Shown: piece after piece, positions 11,751 through 23,203 of the stretch | Numbering within the stretch: the first letter of the stretch is position 1 | How the letters are laid out: every line of letters begins with the position of its first letter | Source: Gnetum montanum | Lineage: Eukaryota > Streptophyta > Gnetopsida > Gnetales > Gnetaceae | DNA: 62,000 bases | Direction: 5' to 3' | NCBI GenBank assembly: GCA_015680685.1 | Contig: MNCI01017655.1 | Span: 790,294 to 852,293, forward strand | Program-made: the position numbers and the translations under genes | Notes under the pieces: model-generated | What the model was told of the DNA's origin: nothing | The model's input: only the letters and a program-made list of their open reading frames with translations | The model's database searches: none

Positions 11751-13617
11751 CTACTTATATTGAATACATCTAGCCTTCATTAGTTGGTCTAATAGTTCTA
11801 AAGGTTTTAATGGTAGCATGCTAAATTTGGAGCAATCCTTGCACTCAAATTTAGGTCTTAGAGTGGCTTGTTCTATGGCCACAAATGACATGGGCTGGTT
11901 AGTTGCCATAGTGCTAGGGTTGGCAGTTTTGTTATTGGTCCAGGCCTTGTGTGGCTTGGCCATTGGCCTTGAGTTGGTTGTTTTATCCTCTTTGGCCATA
12001 GTTGCCATGGTTGCACCTTATTTCCCCTTATTCTTGTCTTTTTTAGCATGCAAGTTTTTGTAGGCCACATAGGCTAGGTCCTCATTAGCTTTCACCACAT
12101 TATATATGCTCTTTGTCTAGGCAAAGTTTTGGATCAGAGACTATAGGCCTAAATAGTATAGTTTTGACTTGATGAAGTCATTGATTACACCCTTGAAGAT
12201 GGCCAGAAGATGCTTTCATCTATTAGCTCTTAAATTTTGTTTAATGAGGCACTCTCGTATTGGATAAATTTTTGCACGGGCTCTAGATGGCCCTACTGGA
12301 TCTACATTAGTTAGTCTAGGATCATTTCTAGCTTCAAGTTGTACTTGATGAATGTCACAAACTGGCTTAGAAGATCCTCCAAAGAGGAAATAGAGCCCTT
12401 GGATAATGCACAGTACCAGTCTAGCACCTTACGAGTGAGTGACATGGGAAAAATGCATATGATGGCATGTGGCCATGCTTGCAGTAGTAGGCACTCAGAC
12501 TTGAATGTCACTAGGTGTGTGTTGGGGTCCCCTTCATCATTGTACTTGGTGAATTGGGGTAGTAGGATCCCAATCGGTAGAGTCAGTGGTGGGATAGCAG
12601 GACTTATGGGGTCATCCTAGTAGAAGTCCACTACTTTAACTATTTCAAAGGAGGTAGCCTTGAGTTTCTTGACCTCTTCTTTCAAGGTTTGGATCAGTTG
12701 GAATTCTTGATCTAAGTTTTAGGATGTTGTAGTAGGCTGTGTTGGTTGTGCTACTTGTTGTGCTAATTGTATGGTCCATGACCTAGTTATAGGTTACAAA
12801 ACCACACAAGATGCTTGCTACATTAGCTGTATTAGGGGCACAGTGACTATGGTATGCCATGGATAGTGACTATAGGTAGGATATAAGGTGCTTGAGTCAT
12901 TTGGAGCTAAGAGACATGAACCATGTGAATGTAAGTTTGAATGGGCATGACTGTTGTAGGTAGAGATGACTTGGCAGGTTGCGAAAATGCCATGAAGGGC
13001 AAGCTAACTAGAGGTACTATATTATAAGATGTATGCTACATCTGGTGTGTCACTACCATAGGTGTTTACCTAGAAGGTGATGCCTAGGTGATGACTGTCT
13101 CAAGAAAGACAAGTGAACGAGATTGCAGGAGGGCTAGACCAAGGGTTATCTACTGGAAGACAATGTGCAAGGAGTCCTTGCACTTTGAATGAGCTTCAAA
13201 CTCATCCTCCTAATGTACGGGCTTCTCATAGTCTATTCCCACTTCATGCTCATTTGCACAAATGAGTTGGGCAAGTATCCAATGATAGGATTCCATCAAT
13301 GGGATGAAGTTGACAGAGGAGGGGATATACTCCTATTTATTGTAGTGGATAAGCTCGTAGCCCTGTTTCACTTCCATGTCCAAGAAAATTACAAATAGGC
13401 CAACTTGGATATTTGCATAGATGAAGTTATATTGTTAATAATTTAGAACAGTATACTCTAGGTCTTGGCCACATAGCCTAAGGGATTGCCTTGGCTCTAC
13501 CATAGTGGGACTAGCAAGGTGATCAATCTTGGTTTCTTGTTGGGTGGCCAAGATAGCAAGTGTTCTTGGGATTGATGTTGAAGGTTGTTTAGAACTCATG
13601 TATAGATTAAGTTGCAA
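11751..13617 (-). pseudogene. Element F gag
   Basis: The best-preserved part is 12311-12511 on the minus strand. It has the Retrotrans_gag signature FPMSLTRKVLDWYCALSKGS followed by SISSLEDLLSQF and YNL, close to the usual capsid motif of plant Ty3/gypsy Gag. Further on, 11751-12008 shows the Tat-type C-terminal segment with KFSMLPLKPLELLDQLMKAR. A start near 13597 (MSSKQPSTSIPRT) is plausible. Stops and frameshifts interrupt the frame, so it is not functional. The protein would form the virus-like particle. The order Gag then protease on the minus strand agrees with primer site and LTR orientation. Confidence 0.7.
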
Positions 13618-14008
13618 GAGGGGATTACAAGGATTGCTAGTTGTGGAGAAATAGCTAACTCTACTGGTTGTAGAAAATGAGTAACTTTGGTGACTATGAA
13701 AAATGGCTAACTTTGGTTACCATGCTTTCTATGATAATAGCTAACTATGCTCTCTATTGAGTGCCCAAAATTTAGCTAACTATGGGAATGTATGCTCTGG
13801 GTTACTACATGGGATTCCAAAAGAACCAACTATGGGTTCTAATCTACACCAACTGGTTAGTATATGACACCTGTGCCAGCCTAAGATCCCGTTACTGTTG
13901 CACATGTAGTAGGTCCACAAAGGTGTCATGATCTATGCTAGACCAAAGCTAGAGATAGTGATGTAGAGAGCATGCAAGACAACTACAATGAAGATTGAAG
14001 AAGAAAAT

Positions 14009-14033
14009 GGTTCGAGCCCTCCTTCTAGTGCCA
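14009..14033 (-). other. Primer-binding site of element F, tRNA-Asn
   Basis: On the plus strand these 25 bases match the 3' end of plant tRNA-Asn (T-loop GGTTCGA, then CCCTCCTTCTAG, then the CCA end) with two differences, one of them C-to-T at a CpG. On the minus strand it is therefore a primer-binding site starting TGGCACTAGAAGGAGGG, directly next to the LTR. It is not a tRNA gene, since no D or anticodon arm precedes it. Confidence 0.85.
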
Positions 14034-15693
14034 GAAAATTATAGCGATCGAAAATATCAATGGCTAGAACACCAAGAGGTTCATAGGCACACAGTGTAAC
14101 CCTACATCTGCACAAGGACCTACTAGAGGCAAAGATGAAATGCCCTAAATGATCTTGTCAATTGAACAAGGATTTATCAAATGCAACCAAGGGTGTTATG
14201 TGGTTAGCTATGATACTAATGCAAAATAATGCTAAGTGTTCGTGTGGTGTCAATGGGGTTGAGCATAGTCAGGTTTTTGATGAAAATGAGGATGTGAACA
14301 TGTGGGGGGCTATCATCCAAGTGTAGTTTAGGTACAGCTCTACAAGGAAATAGTAGAAAATGCAATTAAAATGCTAAAAATGCAAAGAAAAAAAGAGAGA
14401 AATAGAACACCACCCCAAATGTGATTGAGCATAGTTTACACCAAAAGGGTTTAGAAGGTACAAGCTGTATAATAGGTGTAGTGGATATCATAGTCACAGT
14501 CTCAAAGGTGTTTGGCCATGAAGACTAACATTCTACCATGGTGTCTGTGCTTGTTGAGTTGGTTTCCATAGTATGTAATAGGCTATGATGGTGGACTAAA
14601 ATGAGCTACAATTGTTCACAACTTTGCCTCTCTTTGGTTTACTAATGCTTTGATTCTTGTTAACCCAAATGTGCCAACCTCAAAAATGTTAAGGGCAAGG
14701 GTATTTATAGCACTAGGTTTAGCGTTAAATGTAGAGTGACTACCATGTGGTAGAGGGGATGGTTGGAACTATGCTATCACCCAACTACACTCTCCACTAA
14801 GGCTAGTGGTGTTGTGCTCTATTGTGCTCTGTCGAACTTTGCAAGATTGAGAGACTATGAATATGTTACCAATTGCATGTATATGTGCCGAAATGACCAT
14901 AATGTACCTAAAAAATGCAATTTTGGAGACTACGTTCTAGGACTACACTCTCCACTATTTTTTGTGGGGTCAAGTGTAGTTATGATTTTAGGGATAAAAG
15001 GGATACAAAATAGATGCATTTTTCTAACTATGCTTGCTAGAGATGAGTTGGAGCTAAGCTGATGCCAATGCTACATTGTGGAGGCCTTTGGAGGCTATTC
15101 TAGTTGACTACACTCTAGCCTTGGGAAGAACATAGTCCAAGACTTAGAAATTTTTTTGCAAAAAATGGCGATGTGCTAACTCTGCTCTCCAAGGAAGCTT
15201 GACTATGCTTCTAACTAGGGGTGAGCATACTCCCAACACTTATAAAAACTTGCAGAAACTAGTTTTCATTTAACTATGCTTGACTATGCTTTGGGCTAGT
15301 GGAGAGCATAGTCTCAACACTTAGAAAAAATCTATAAAAATTGTGCCTTCATGTTGACTACATTTGACTATGCCCTAGGGCAGTGGAGAGCATTGTCTTA
15401 GTAGATATAAAATTTTGTAGTGGCTAGATTGACACTTAGAAAAATTTACAAAACTAGCCTTTATGTTGGCTATGCTCTGCATGAGGTTGACTACGCTCTA
15501 GGGCAGGGTAGTGAAGAGTGTAGTCTCAACACTTACAAAAATCTATAAAAAATGCACCTTCATGCTGACTACACTTTGGGGTAGTGGAGAGTGTAGTCTT
15601 AGCACTTAGACAATTTTGTAGAAAATGGCCTTATGTCGACACTTAAATAAATTTGTAAGTGGGATGTTGTAGTCCAAATTTGATGGTGTTTTA
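14034..15693 (-). repeat. 5' LTR of element F
   Basis: Partner of 1951-3551. It ends on the plus strand at GGTGTTTTA, where the other LTR has GGTGTTTCA, consistent with a terminal TG decayed to TA. It has the same GAGCATAGTCTCAACACTTA-like array (about 15110-15640) and TATA box (about 14701-14710). The two LTRs differ at many sites, mostly transitions, so the insertion is old. Confidence 0.8.
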
Positions 15694-17093
15694 GGGATAG
15701 AGATGCAAAATATGTTTGAGGAAATTAAGAAATTATCCTAGAGTTTAGAGGATAAATGGTTAGACGTGCAAGGAAACATGGATTTCTTTGCAAAATCCAT
15801 TAAGCAATTAATTAACCATCTCACGTAGCCTTCAAATCCTACCCACATTCCACATAGGGATCAACATCAAGATCAAGATCAACTTTCCTCTAGGGATCCA
15901 CACCAAAATTAACTTCCACTTGCTAGCCAACAAGATACCAAAATCCCTCCTTTAGGCCATAGAGTAGAAACCAAAGTTGAGGAATATGGGAACTATCTTA
16001 GTCCACTTAGAGAATCACTAACACAAGTTCATACTAGGAAAATAAAATTAGATCATTATGAGGGAGCCCTTGGATCTAGTGCAAGGGTGAATTATTGGAT
16101 TGATACAATAAAAAACTACTTTGATATGTTGAATTTTTCAAGCCAAAAACATTTAGAAGTTATGTCCTTATATTTAAGAGGACTTGCAACAACTTGGTGG
16201 AATGGACTAAGATCTCAAGGTTTGATTATAAATTGGCTTAATTTTTGTTGAGATTTTGAACAAAAATTTGTACATAATTCTTTTCTCAAAGAGTGAAAAA
16301 TGAGATTTGATTCCTTAAGATTAAGAAGGTTATTAGTAGAGGATTACTACAAGGGATTCTATGACCTTTCTTGGTATGTAAGCCATTGGGATGAGGGAGA
16401 ATTAGCTTTAAAGTTCATTGATGGACTACATGCTTAACTTTGTTCTCAAACATGAGCCCATCATCCTCAAACCATTGATGAAGAATACAAAATTGCTAAG
16501 GATTATGAAGAATCAAATCAGGTATGAGCTACCCTTTGATAAGTAACTCTTCAACAAGCTACCCTTCAATAAGCAACAATAGAGGAAACACCAACCAAAA
16601 GATTACCTTAATTAAGATTGTCTTGAGAGAAATCTTAATTTCTAAGGGTAGCTCATACCAAAATTGCTAAGGATTATGAAGAATCAAATCAGGTATGAGA
16701 TGCCCTTTGATAAGTAAGCCTTCAACAAGCTACCCTTCAACAAGCAACAATAGAGGAAACACCAACCAAAATATTACCTTAATTTAACTTAACATATTTG
16801 ATTAGGGTCAAGATGTTTTGTTTGTGATGAAGATCATTTCAAAAAAGATTGTCAAAAATTACAAACAAAGGTACAAAGTACCAATCAAACCAGAAGCCAA
16901 AACCCAAACCAAACATGAACAATGAAAACATTCCAACCAACATCACAGTTGTGAAGAAGATATCTACATTAACTAAATTAGATGATAATGAGGAAAATAA
17001 AGGAATTGAAGCTGAGGAGAATAATAATGAAGTAGTGGTTGAGTAGTTGGATATAGAGGAACCACTCGAGGATGAGCTAGATGCTTAAGGGGG
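15694..17093 (+). pseudogene. Element G gag, 3' part with capsid domain and zinc knuckle
   Basis: Continues the gag begun before 1950. Around 16085-16440 it has a clear Retrotrans_gag domain: YWIDTIKNYF, then SLYLRGLATTWWNGLRSQG, then KFIDGLHA. At about 16816-16860 lies a knuckle CFVCDEDHFKKDC, spaced CX2CX3HX4C. A Glu/Asn-rich tail follows and the frame ends at about 17088. In-frame stops (TAG, TGA, TAA) and a duplication break it. A polypurine tract and LTR follow immediately, so G had no pol at this place: it was a Gag-only element depending on another element's enzymes. Confidence 0.75.
16487..16790 (+). repeat. Short tandem duplication inside element G gag
   Basis: About 130 bp around 16490-16615 (AAAATTGCTAAGGATTATG start) recurs almost unchanged at 16660-16790. 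Between them is a ~45-bp spacer with an imperfect palindrome (AGATTGTCTTGAGAGAAATCTT-like). The close similarity of the copies, compared with the decay around them, indicates a duplication later than most of the damage. Confidence 0.8.
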
Positions 17094-17100
17094 GGTAGAT
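17089..17100 (+). other. Polypurine tract of element G
   Basis: The run GGGGGGGTAGAT stands between the end of gag and the TG that opens the 3' LTR. The same GAGGGTAGAT arrangement precedes the related LTR at 22174. Confidence 0.65.
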
Positions 17101-17604
17101 TGTAATGTCCCATTCCTTGTTAAGGTTGAAAAAAATTGTAACAATGTAATTAACCTTCAAATAAAGGGACAAATTTTTATGAGGAGCTACAATTATTCAT
17201 GTATCCCTCAGAAAAGGATTTGACCTATGCCATTTAAGGGTAGGTTTAGAGGTCATGCTGACATGGAGTTGAGAAGCTTGGAAAGGTAAGTGATAGGAGC
17301 CAGGTAAAGCAAGAAAAGAAGGGACTAATAACCCTTTTAGCTAGATAGCCTAACCATGGTGGTAGTGTTGAATTGCCTCTAAGGCTTAAGTGACATAGAA
17401 AGATAACCCAAAGGGTGTTACAATACTCTCTCCTAATAATAAAATTTTTCTATTTTTATTTTCTATTCTATAGTACCAATTATTTTTATGAGTTAATTCA
17501 TTTATTAAGTATTTATTATGCTTCCATTATATTATCGAATAAAACAATGAATGTAATAAATTAAGCAATTATGTTTTTACAACATATAGGAATGAGATGT
17601 CATA
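17101..17604 (+). repeat. 3' LTR of element G
   Basis: Starts TGTAATGTCCCATTCC and ends GAATGAGATGTCATA, with a terminal CA changed to TA. Members of the same LTR family lie at 17872-18382 (minus), 21656 onward and 22174-22694 (plus) and 43278-43866 (minus). It follows gag and a polypurine tract directly. The partner 5' LTR lies outside the recognisable part of the window. Confidence 0.75.
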
Positions 17605-17871
17605 CCGGATTTTCTTTAAGATTAGACATAGATGAAAGAAACATTTGATTACACAGATCCCACAAGACTACAAAGAAAATCTATTTTATAATTGTTACTT
17701 ATCATATATTTTCTACAAAAATTCTAAACATAATATCAATATATGCTACTATAGGAAAGACCATTCTGATGAGAAAATTTCAAGTAGATATGGCCCATTT
17801 ACTCTTCCTAGAAGTACAAAGAAATTTCAAGAAGAAAAGATCAAGGAAACCCACACTTCCATTTTCTTATC
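17605..17871. other. Spacer between two inverted LTRs
   Basis: These 267 bp separate a plus-strand LTR from a minus-strand LTR of the same family. An open frame at 17645-17890 crosses into the next LTR and resembles nothing I know, so I do not call it a gene. Confidence 0.4.
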
Positions 17872-18382
17872 TATGACATCTCATTCCTAGATGTTGTGGT
17901 TAATGTTAAATATGTCTTACATTTGATATTATGCATAAAGAAAATAATAGGAAAAATAAGGAATAATACTATAAATAATGCTTTATTAATGTAGAATAAT
18001 GTATTTGGGTTATACTTTGAGGGTTCGTTGGGGTTATCTTCCTTGGAAATCTATTCCTTAGAGGCTATCTAGCACTGCCATCATGGTTAGGCTACAACCA
18101 GCTAGAGGGGATGGCTAGTCATCTTCTTATCTCACTTCATCTAGCACCTATTACTTGCCTTTGCTAGCTTCACAACTCAATGCTAATATGATCTCCAATG
18201 CCCATGTATAAATACCTTAAGTTAAATTCCCAAAGATTACCTTGAGAGAAATGTTTGTTATTACAACACATCCTTTCATGTCTTAATTAGAACTTACCCT
18301 TTCTAGTCTTATTATAACATTTATTATGAAGATATACCATCTTTATTACGGAATGACATCATTTGGAAATGGGAATATGATA
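17872..18382 (-). repeat. Solo LTR of the G family
   Basis: Plus-strand text starts TATGACATCTCATTCC and ends GGGAATATGATA, the reverse of the G-family LTR. No element body is attached on either side. Flanking pentamers TTATC and CCATC could be a target duplication altered by two C-to-T changes. Together with 17101-17604 it forms an inverted repeat around a 267-bp loop. Confidence 0.65.
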
Positions 18383-20659
18383 CCATCTAATTAGGAAGTT
18401 GTGTAAGAAATATGACATATTTGGCTCTACCAATGATGTACTAAGTCCAAAATGCATTATATGTTAAAATCTCTAAGCCAGTACTAGGCAAAAAGGATGA
18501 AGTGAAGAAGCCACCAAGCATAGAGGTAGTAGCAACTATTGTATCCACTTTTTCCATTGAAATGTGACTAAGACTATGTATGGTTTTAACATTATTTCAT
18601 CCAAGTTTGAGAATCAAAATGGCCAAAAAATAGCATCACAAGATACATTGTAATTTTTGTAGATCTTCAGAGACTATTTCAGCTCATAACCCAACATATA
18701 ACCATCACTTTTGGTAATCCTGGAAAAGTTTGGAAATGAAAATGTTTCTAAGTGTTAGAGGTGATGCTAAAATTTACATGAACATGGTGTCAATGTCATC
18801 CTTGGATTACCATCTCCATGTTAACATCATCCTTGAATCATCATTTGCATATCACCTTCTTCAAAAATACTTCTCAGCCTTAGTTTCAACTTTGTAAGGT
18901 TTTGAATGACTCATCTATGATAGTATTAGCATGGAAAATATAAATTTTTGGCATTATGATAACTTCATCCTAGGATGATGAGACGTTAAAATCTTTCTAA
19001 CTTTGAGTGACATTGACACTAATGCTAGTTTCAACATTAGTTTTTCCACTAGTATCACTTGTAGAAACACCTTCAAAAATGCCATCATTTTAGGTTTGTG
19101 CAATCTCCCCATGATAGTTCCTAATCATTCCGAAGAGCATGGATAATAGTTTAGGTAGTTTTAGTAGCATTTGAAGGCTCAACATAAGTGTTTTAGCTAA
19201 GTGATATTCTAGCATTGTTGAAGGCAATGTTAATGTCAAATCCATTAGCATCACTTACCTTATTCAAATTTTTAGAATGTATCATAAGTTTTCCTTTTAA
19301 TATAAAAATTTTTCTAAGTATGGATAGGTAATACAAAAACATATATGTAGTATTAGCATTAGCATCACTTGGTTATACTAGCATCAACATCTGAATCATC
19401 TCTCTTTTGCCCAATGTTGTTGATCTAACAAGTCGAACTTGCCAAAAATAAATTCCCAGTAAACTTCACTTAACTCCAAGGTCAAACTTGGTAATCATAA
19501 CTCTCTAAATGTGGGACCAAAATCCCTATTTCAAGGCTAATTTCTTAAGATCTAAAGCACTTCTTAAGATTTTAAGAGATTAAGAGCATGAGCATCAAGC
19601 ATTCCAAGATCTTCTACTTGCTCCATGACCAACATGAGCTTAGTTTAGTATCTAAGTCTCTAATGAACTAAAAAATAATGTTGATGTAGCATCAAAATTA
19701 ATCAAGTAGTTCTCAAATCATCTTCTAAAGTTAGAATACTTTTAGCATCAACATTAGTTTTTAGAGTTAGAATTTTCTTGGCTCTAGTGTTAGTCACATG
19801 GCACTTAATCAAAACAACCCAATTTTGACCTTGAATTGATTCTAGATGGCATCTATGGATCACCCATTCATATAATCATCCTCCAAATATTTAGTTTCAT
19901 CCTTCAAACCTACATTTTTCTTTGAAATTTCATTTTTATTATCCATTTTTTTCACTTATGTTTGTTTACCAAAAAGTGTAGTTTGGCCTCCATTGAAGAT
20001 AAATACTTCTTTTTTAGTAATAAAGCATTTTCTTTGTTTGGAAAAGAAACTAAGACCCTTTCCTCCATAACATAGCTCTTGATATTTTAATATTTTATGC
20101 TCTTTTATTCATATTTCTACAATTATATTTTCCTTTATTTCTCATAGTTATTCTTCCATACTCTTATTTTTAGTAATAAATTTCTTGTCAATTTATCCTT
20201 AAACCCATCATTTATTTCATTCTCCTATCATTACTTCTTCATGTGTGGTAAGCTAAGTTCACATTTAATTAGATATTTATGCTCCATCATGTTATTATTA
20301 TTGGCTTAGTGAAGGTTATATGAAATTGAAGATTGTTTAATGTCACAAATTAAGTACTTTAACATCTAATTAATGGAGGTGTTCTTGTGGAAGTAAAAAA
20401 GAATAATTTCAAAAGAACAATATTATATACACTAGTAACAAATATACTAGTAATAATAATAGAGAAGAAAAGACCTAGCACTTTAGTTCCAAGAGTAGAA
20501 GAGAAATACTATATGCCTATCATGAGCCATGTGTAGCCAATGTCTAAAACTATGAGCTAGAGAAGTAGGAAAGTATCAAGCATGTATAGGGTAAGGGAAA
20601 ATCTAGGAAAAATAATAGTACCAAAAAGATCAAAAAGTCATTAAATATCTTTGTAATTA
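18383..20659. other. Unassigned AT-rich region
   Basis: I see no gene, RNA or clear repeat. Words such as AGCATCAACATTAG recur between about 18770 and 19780. As an accessory-ORF relic follows at 20660 on the plus strand, part of this region may be the decayed upstream part of that element. Confidence 0.3.
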
Positions 20660-21246
20660 AGGATTGGACATAAAAAAAGTTTAAACAGTGTTACATCATT
20701 CCATGTAATGCTTGAATCAAGAAAAGGATCCACTCTGGTGGTCATGTAGCATAAGGATGAACATGGAGATATAAAAATTGTCATAAATCATATAAAATAA
20801 TTTTTCAATATCCTTGAAGTGCCACCCAATAAATTTTCAAGAGCCAAAGATGGTAGCAAGAACATTTGGAAAGGATAAGGAAAAAAAGAAGAAGTGATGA
20901 GTGTAGAAGAACATGAAGATGTTCTTGACATACTAATGTAGATGGGCTAGATCATGTAGGATATTTTTGATATTCTTGATGATATAACTATAGTCTAGTT
21001 TGAATTAATTTCTACTAAAGAAAAGCTAATTTTTTTTTATAAAAGAATTCAACATGCTAAATTATAGATTCAAAGATTACAAGATTAGTGAGTACAAAAT
21101 AGAATTAAAGAATAAGATCCAACTAGTTATGTAGCTTCTAAATAGTTGGAATAATTGTAAATAGAACAAGTATAATAATCGATGTCCAAGCAACATCAAT
21201 TGGAGATAGAAAGGGAGGATGCATCAGCTACAAATGCTAAGTCTTA
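20660..21246 (+). pseudogene. Element J: relic of the Athila-like accessory ORF
   Basis: One reading frame aligns with the accessory ORF of B2 (about 52030-52450). J has VTSFHVMLESRKGSTLVVM, then HKD, NHIK, VPP, EEHEDVLDIL, DIFDILDDITIV and FELISTKEKL, in the order in which B2 has AASFQV, TMVVMQHQD, NHIK, VPP, AEHEDALDRL, SLFDIPQDVTTI and LDLISTKGKL. Several J stops fall where B2 has glutamine (for example VVM-stop-H against VVMQH). A Gln/Lys-rich coiled-coil part follows and ends near SATNAKS. The rest of the element is not recognisable. No function remains. Confidence 0.6.
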
Positions 21247-21655
21247 AAACAATTTTCATTAATTTTTGAATTTTTTTATTTTATGTGGTTTAATACACAT
21301 AATGATTGAATTCAATGGTTACACCTTTCATTTTATCATTAACAACATTATTACATGGTTTACATTTTAATTATTCTATGAAAATATTATTTACTTATTT
21401 CTTTATAGTTCTTAATTCATATAGTTCAATATTATCCTTTTTAATTTATCATTTATATAATGTAGTATATAACTTAGCATTCACTATTCATATTTAAAAT
21501 AGAATAAATGTGCAAAATTTTATAGATAGTAATCTTTTGAAAATAGTTGCTGATAAGCCCATACATCTTGATAGAAGCATATTGTATAAAGAATAAGCAT
21601 GCATAATTTAACAAGACAAAAATATTTACAATATTTATTTAACATACAATGAAGA
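21247..21655. other. AT-rich region with no visible gene
   Basis: Very AT-rich sequence between the J relic and element H. Nothing coding or structured was seen. Confidence 0.4.
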
Positions 21656-22694
21656 TGTAGCATCCCCATTCCCAAATGATGCTGCTACATAATGAAGAAG
21701 GTGCCTCTTCATAACAAGTGTTATCATTATCATAACAAAACCTAAAATGGCAGTTGTAATTGATACTTGAAAGAGTGCATTATAATAATGGGTGTATTTT
21801 GAGGTAACCTTTGGAGGTTTTACTTAAGGAATTTATACCTAGCCTTAGAAGTCATGTCAACATGGAGTTGTAGAACTAGTACAAGATGATTGGTGGTTAG
21901 GATTGGTGATTGGTGGTTGGTAGACCTTTAACTCATGTCTTGTCTATTCCTTCCTATTGTAAGTATAAAGAAAGTAATATTTAAATTCCTGTATATTCTT
22001 CTTACATATATTTTATTTTCCAAATAAGGAAGAGAGCATTAGGATATATAAATTCAAGACCAAAGGAGAAATCAAATTACTGGAGCATAGGAGTGTAAAA
22101 GAAGCATTAGAACTAGAAAAAGATAGTAAATGTGGACTTGTTTGAGGATGAACAAAACCTAAGGAGGGTAGATTATAATGTGCCCATTTCCAAATGATGT
22201 TGCTACATAACAAAGAAGATGCCTCTTCATAATAAGTGTTATCATTATCATAACAAGACCTAAAAGGGTAGTTGTAAGTGAGACCAAAAGGGTGCATTGT
22301 AATAATGAACATGTCTCTTGAGGTGACCTTTCAAGGTTCAACCTAAGGCATTTATACCTAAGCTTAGAGGTCATGCTAGCATGGAGTTTTAGAGCTAGTA
22401 AAAGGTGAGTAATGAGAGCCAACTTAAGTGGGATAGGAAGAAGACTAGCCATTTCTTCTGGTCAATTGTAGGCCTAACTGTGGGGGTAGTGCTAGATTGC
22501 CTCTAAGGGATAGATGCCAAAGGAAGAAAACCCCAAGGAACACTCTCAAAGCATGATCCAGTTACTTTATTCTACATCAATAATGCATTCTTTCCTCTTT
22601 CTTTATGCATTTTCTTTATTATTTTCTTTACACTTAATGTCAAATGCTACATATATTTGATGTTTTCCATGAGATCCAAGACTAGGATGTCATA
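21656..22694 (+). mobile_element. Element H: internally deleted G-family element with perfect target duplication
   Basis: GAAGA stands on both sides (21651-21655 and 22695-22699). The left part starts as a G-family LTR (TGTAGCATCCCCATTCCC) and can be followed to roughly 21960. After it, about 22016-22173 contains only the last part of gag and the tract GGAGGGTAGAT. A full LTR follows at 22174-22694. The whole element is therefore about 1.04 kb, deleted from the middle of the 5' LTR to the end of gag. The perfect duplication shows that both outer ends are original. Confidence 0.75.
22174..22694 (+). repeat. 3' LTR of element H
   Basis: Begins TATAATGTGCCC and ends GGATGTCATA. It is related throughout to 17101-17604 and, reversed, to 43278-43866. 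A TATA-like TTTATACC lies near 22350. Confidence 0.75.
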
Positions 22695-22831
22695 GAAGAC
22701 ATGGTCGTAATTTAATATTTTTAAATAATATCATGAATATATATTTAACATGATCATCTAGATCAATGTGATTTAATACAAATTAGGAAATATTAAATAT
22801 ATTAATTAAGATATAAGATAATCATTATTTG

Positions 22832-23203
22832 CTAGATTTGGATCGTATGTAATTGCCTAGAGAAAATTAGACATGTCCTCCTACAATATTTTTCAAGAAT
22901 ATCATCTAAGATAATGATATTATGTTTTTGATATTGATCTCCATATCTTTCAAGTACTTTTGCCAATGATTTTTGGAATATAGGCTTTGAATGTTTACTA
23001 GTTGTAGCTTCTAAGTACTCATATTTTTGTTCAATCAATAAAAAGTCTTCTTATGTAAAAAAAAACGTTGGCTAATATCTTCTATCTTTGAGAATCTCAT
23101 TGCATATAAAAGTCACATTTCTATGATTTCTAGGAGATCAAACTCCAATGTCTATTCCTTCCTCTTGTAATGAATCAAATAAATTTGTAATTCTCAACCT
23201 TAA
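22832..23203 (-). pseudogene. Relic of a FCP1/NIF-like HAD phosphatase gene
   Basis: On the minus strand, from 23203 leftward, one frame reads LFDSLQEEGIDIGV, SPRNHRNVTFICNEIL, then KPIFQKSLAKVLERYGDQY and NIIILDDILEKYC. This order resembles the second half of the FCP1 homology domain (TFIIF-interacting CTD phosphatase-like HAD proteins): FL..F...VGVWSS...NV, then KPIF.K.L..V, then N.LL.DDSP.K. A tryptophan codon appears as TGA. The frame is cut by element C at 23204, and a few upstream codons seem to continue at 30625-30690. The catalytic DxDxT segment was not found. In plants such genes are numerous. The call rests on motif reading only. Confidence 0.5.

Larger units (their letters stand above)
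1951..15693 (-). mobile_element. Element F: Tat-like Ty3/gypsy retrotransposon, non-autonomous
   Basis: Two long related terminal blocks (1951-3551 and 14034-15693) in direct orientation enclose about 10.5 kb. Read on the minus strand the order is 5' LTR, tRNA-Asn primer-binding site, gag, protease, a tandem-repeat region, a gene in the opposite sense, repeat block X2, a polypurine tract and the 3' LTR. LTR ends on the minus strand are TGAAACACC and CACTACA. The target duplication may be GGAAC/GGGAT, two transitions apart. No reverse transcriptase, RNase H or integrase motif was found, so mobility would need a helper. The tRNA-Asn primer and Gag type fit the Tat lineage. F sits inside gag of element G. 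The left boundary is uncertain by about 10 bp. Confidence 0.8.

Noticed and set aside
14009-14033. tRNA-Asn gene
   Set aside because: Only the last 25 bases match and no acceptor 5' strand, D arm or anticodon arm precedes them; its place beside an LTR makes it a primer-binding site.
1-16000. Tandem F elements sharing an LTR, suggested by X1-LTR-X2 order
   Set aside because: The sequence between X1 and the F LTR reads as gag of element G, which resumes after F; an insertion into G explains the order better.
17645-17890. 81-residue frame between inverted LTRs as a small gene
   Set aside because: Its end lies inside the neighbouring LTR and no similarity or context supports it.
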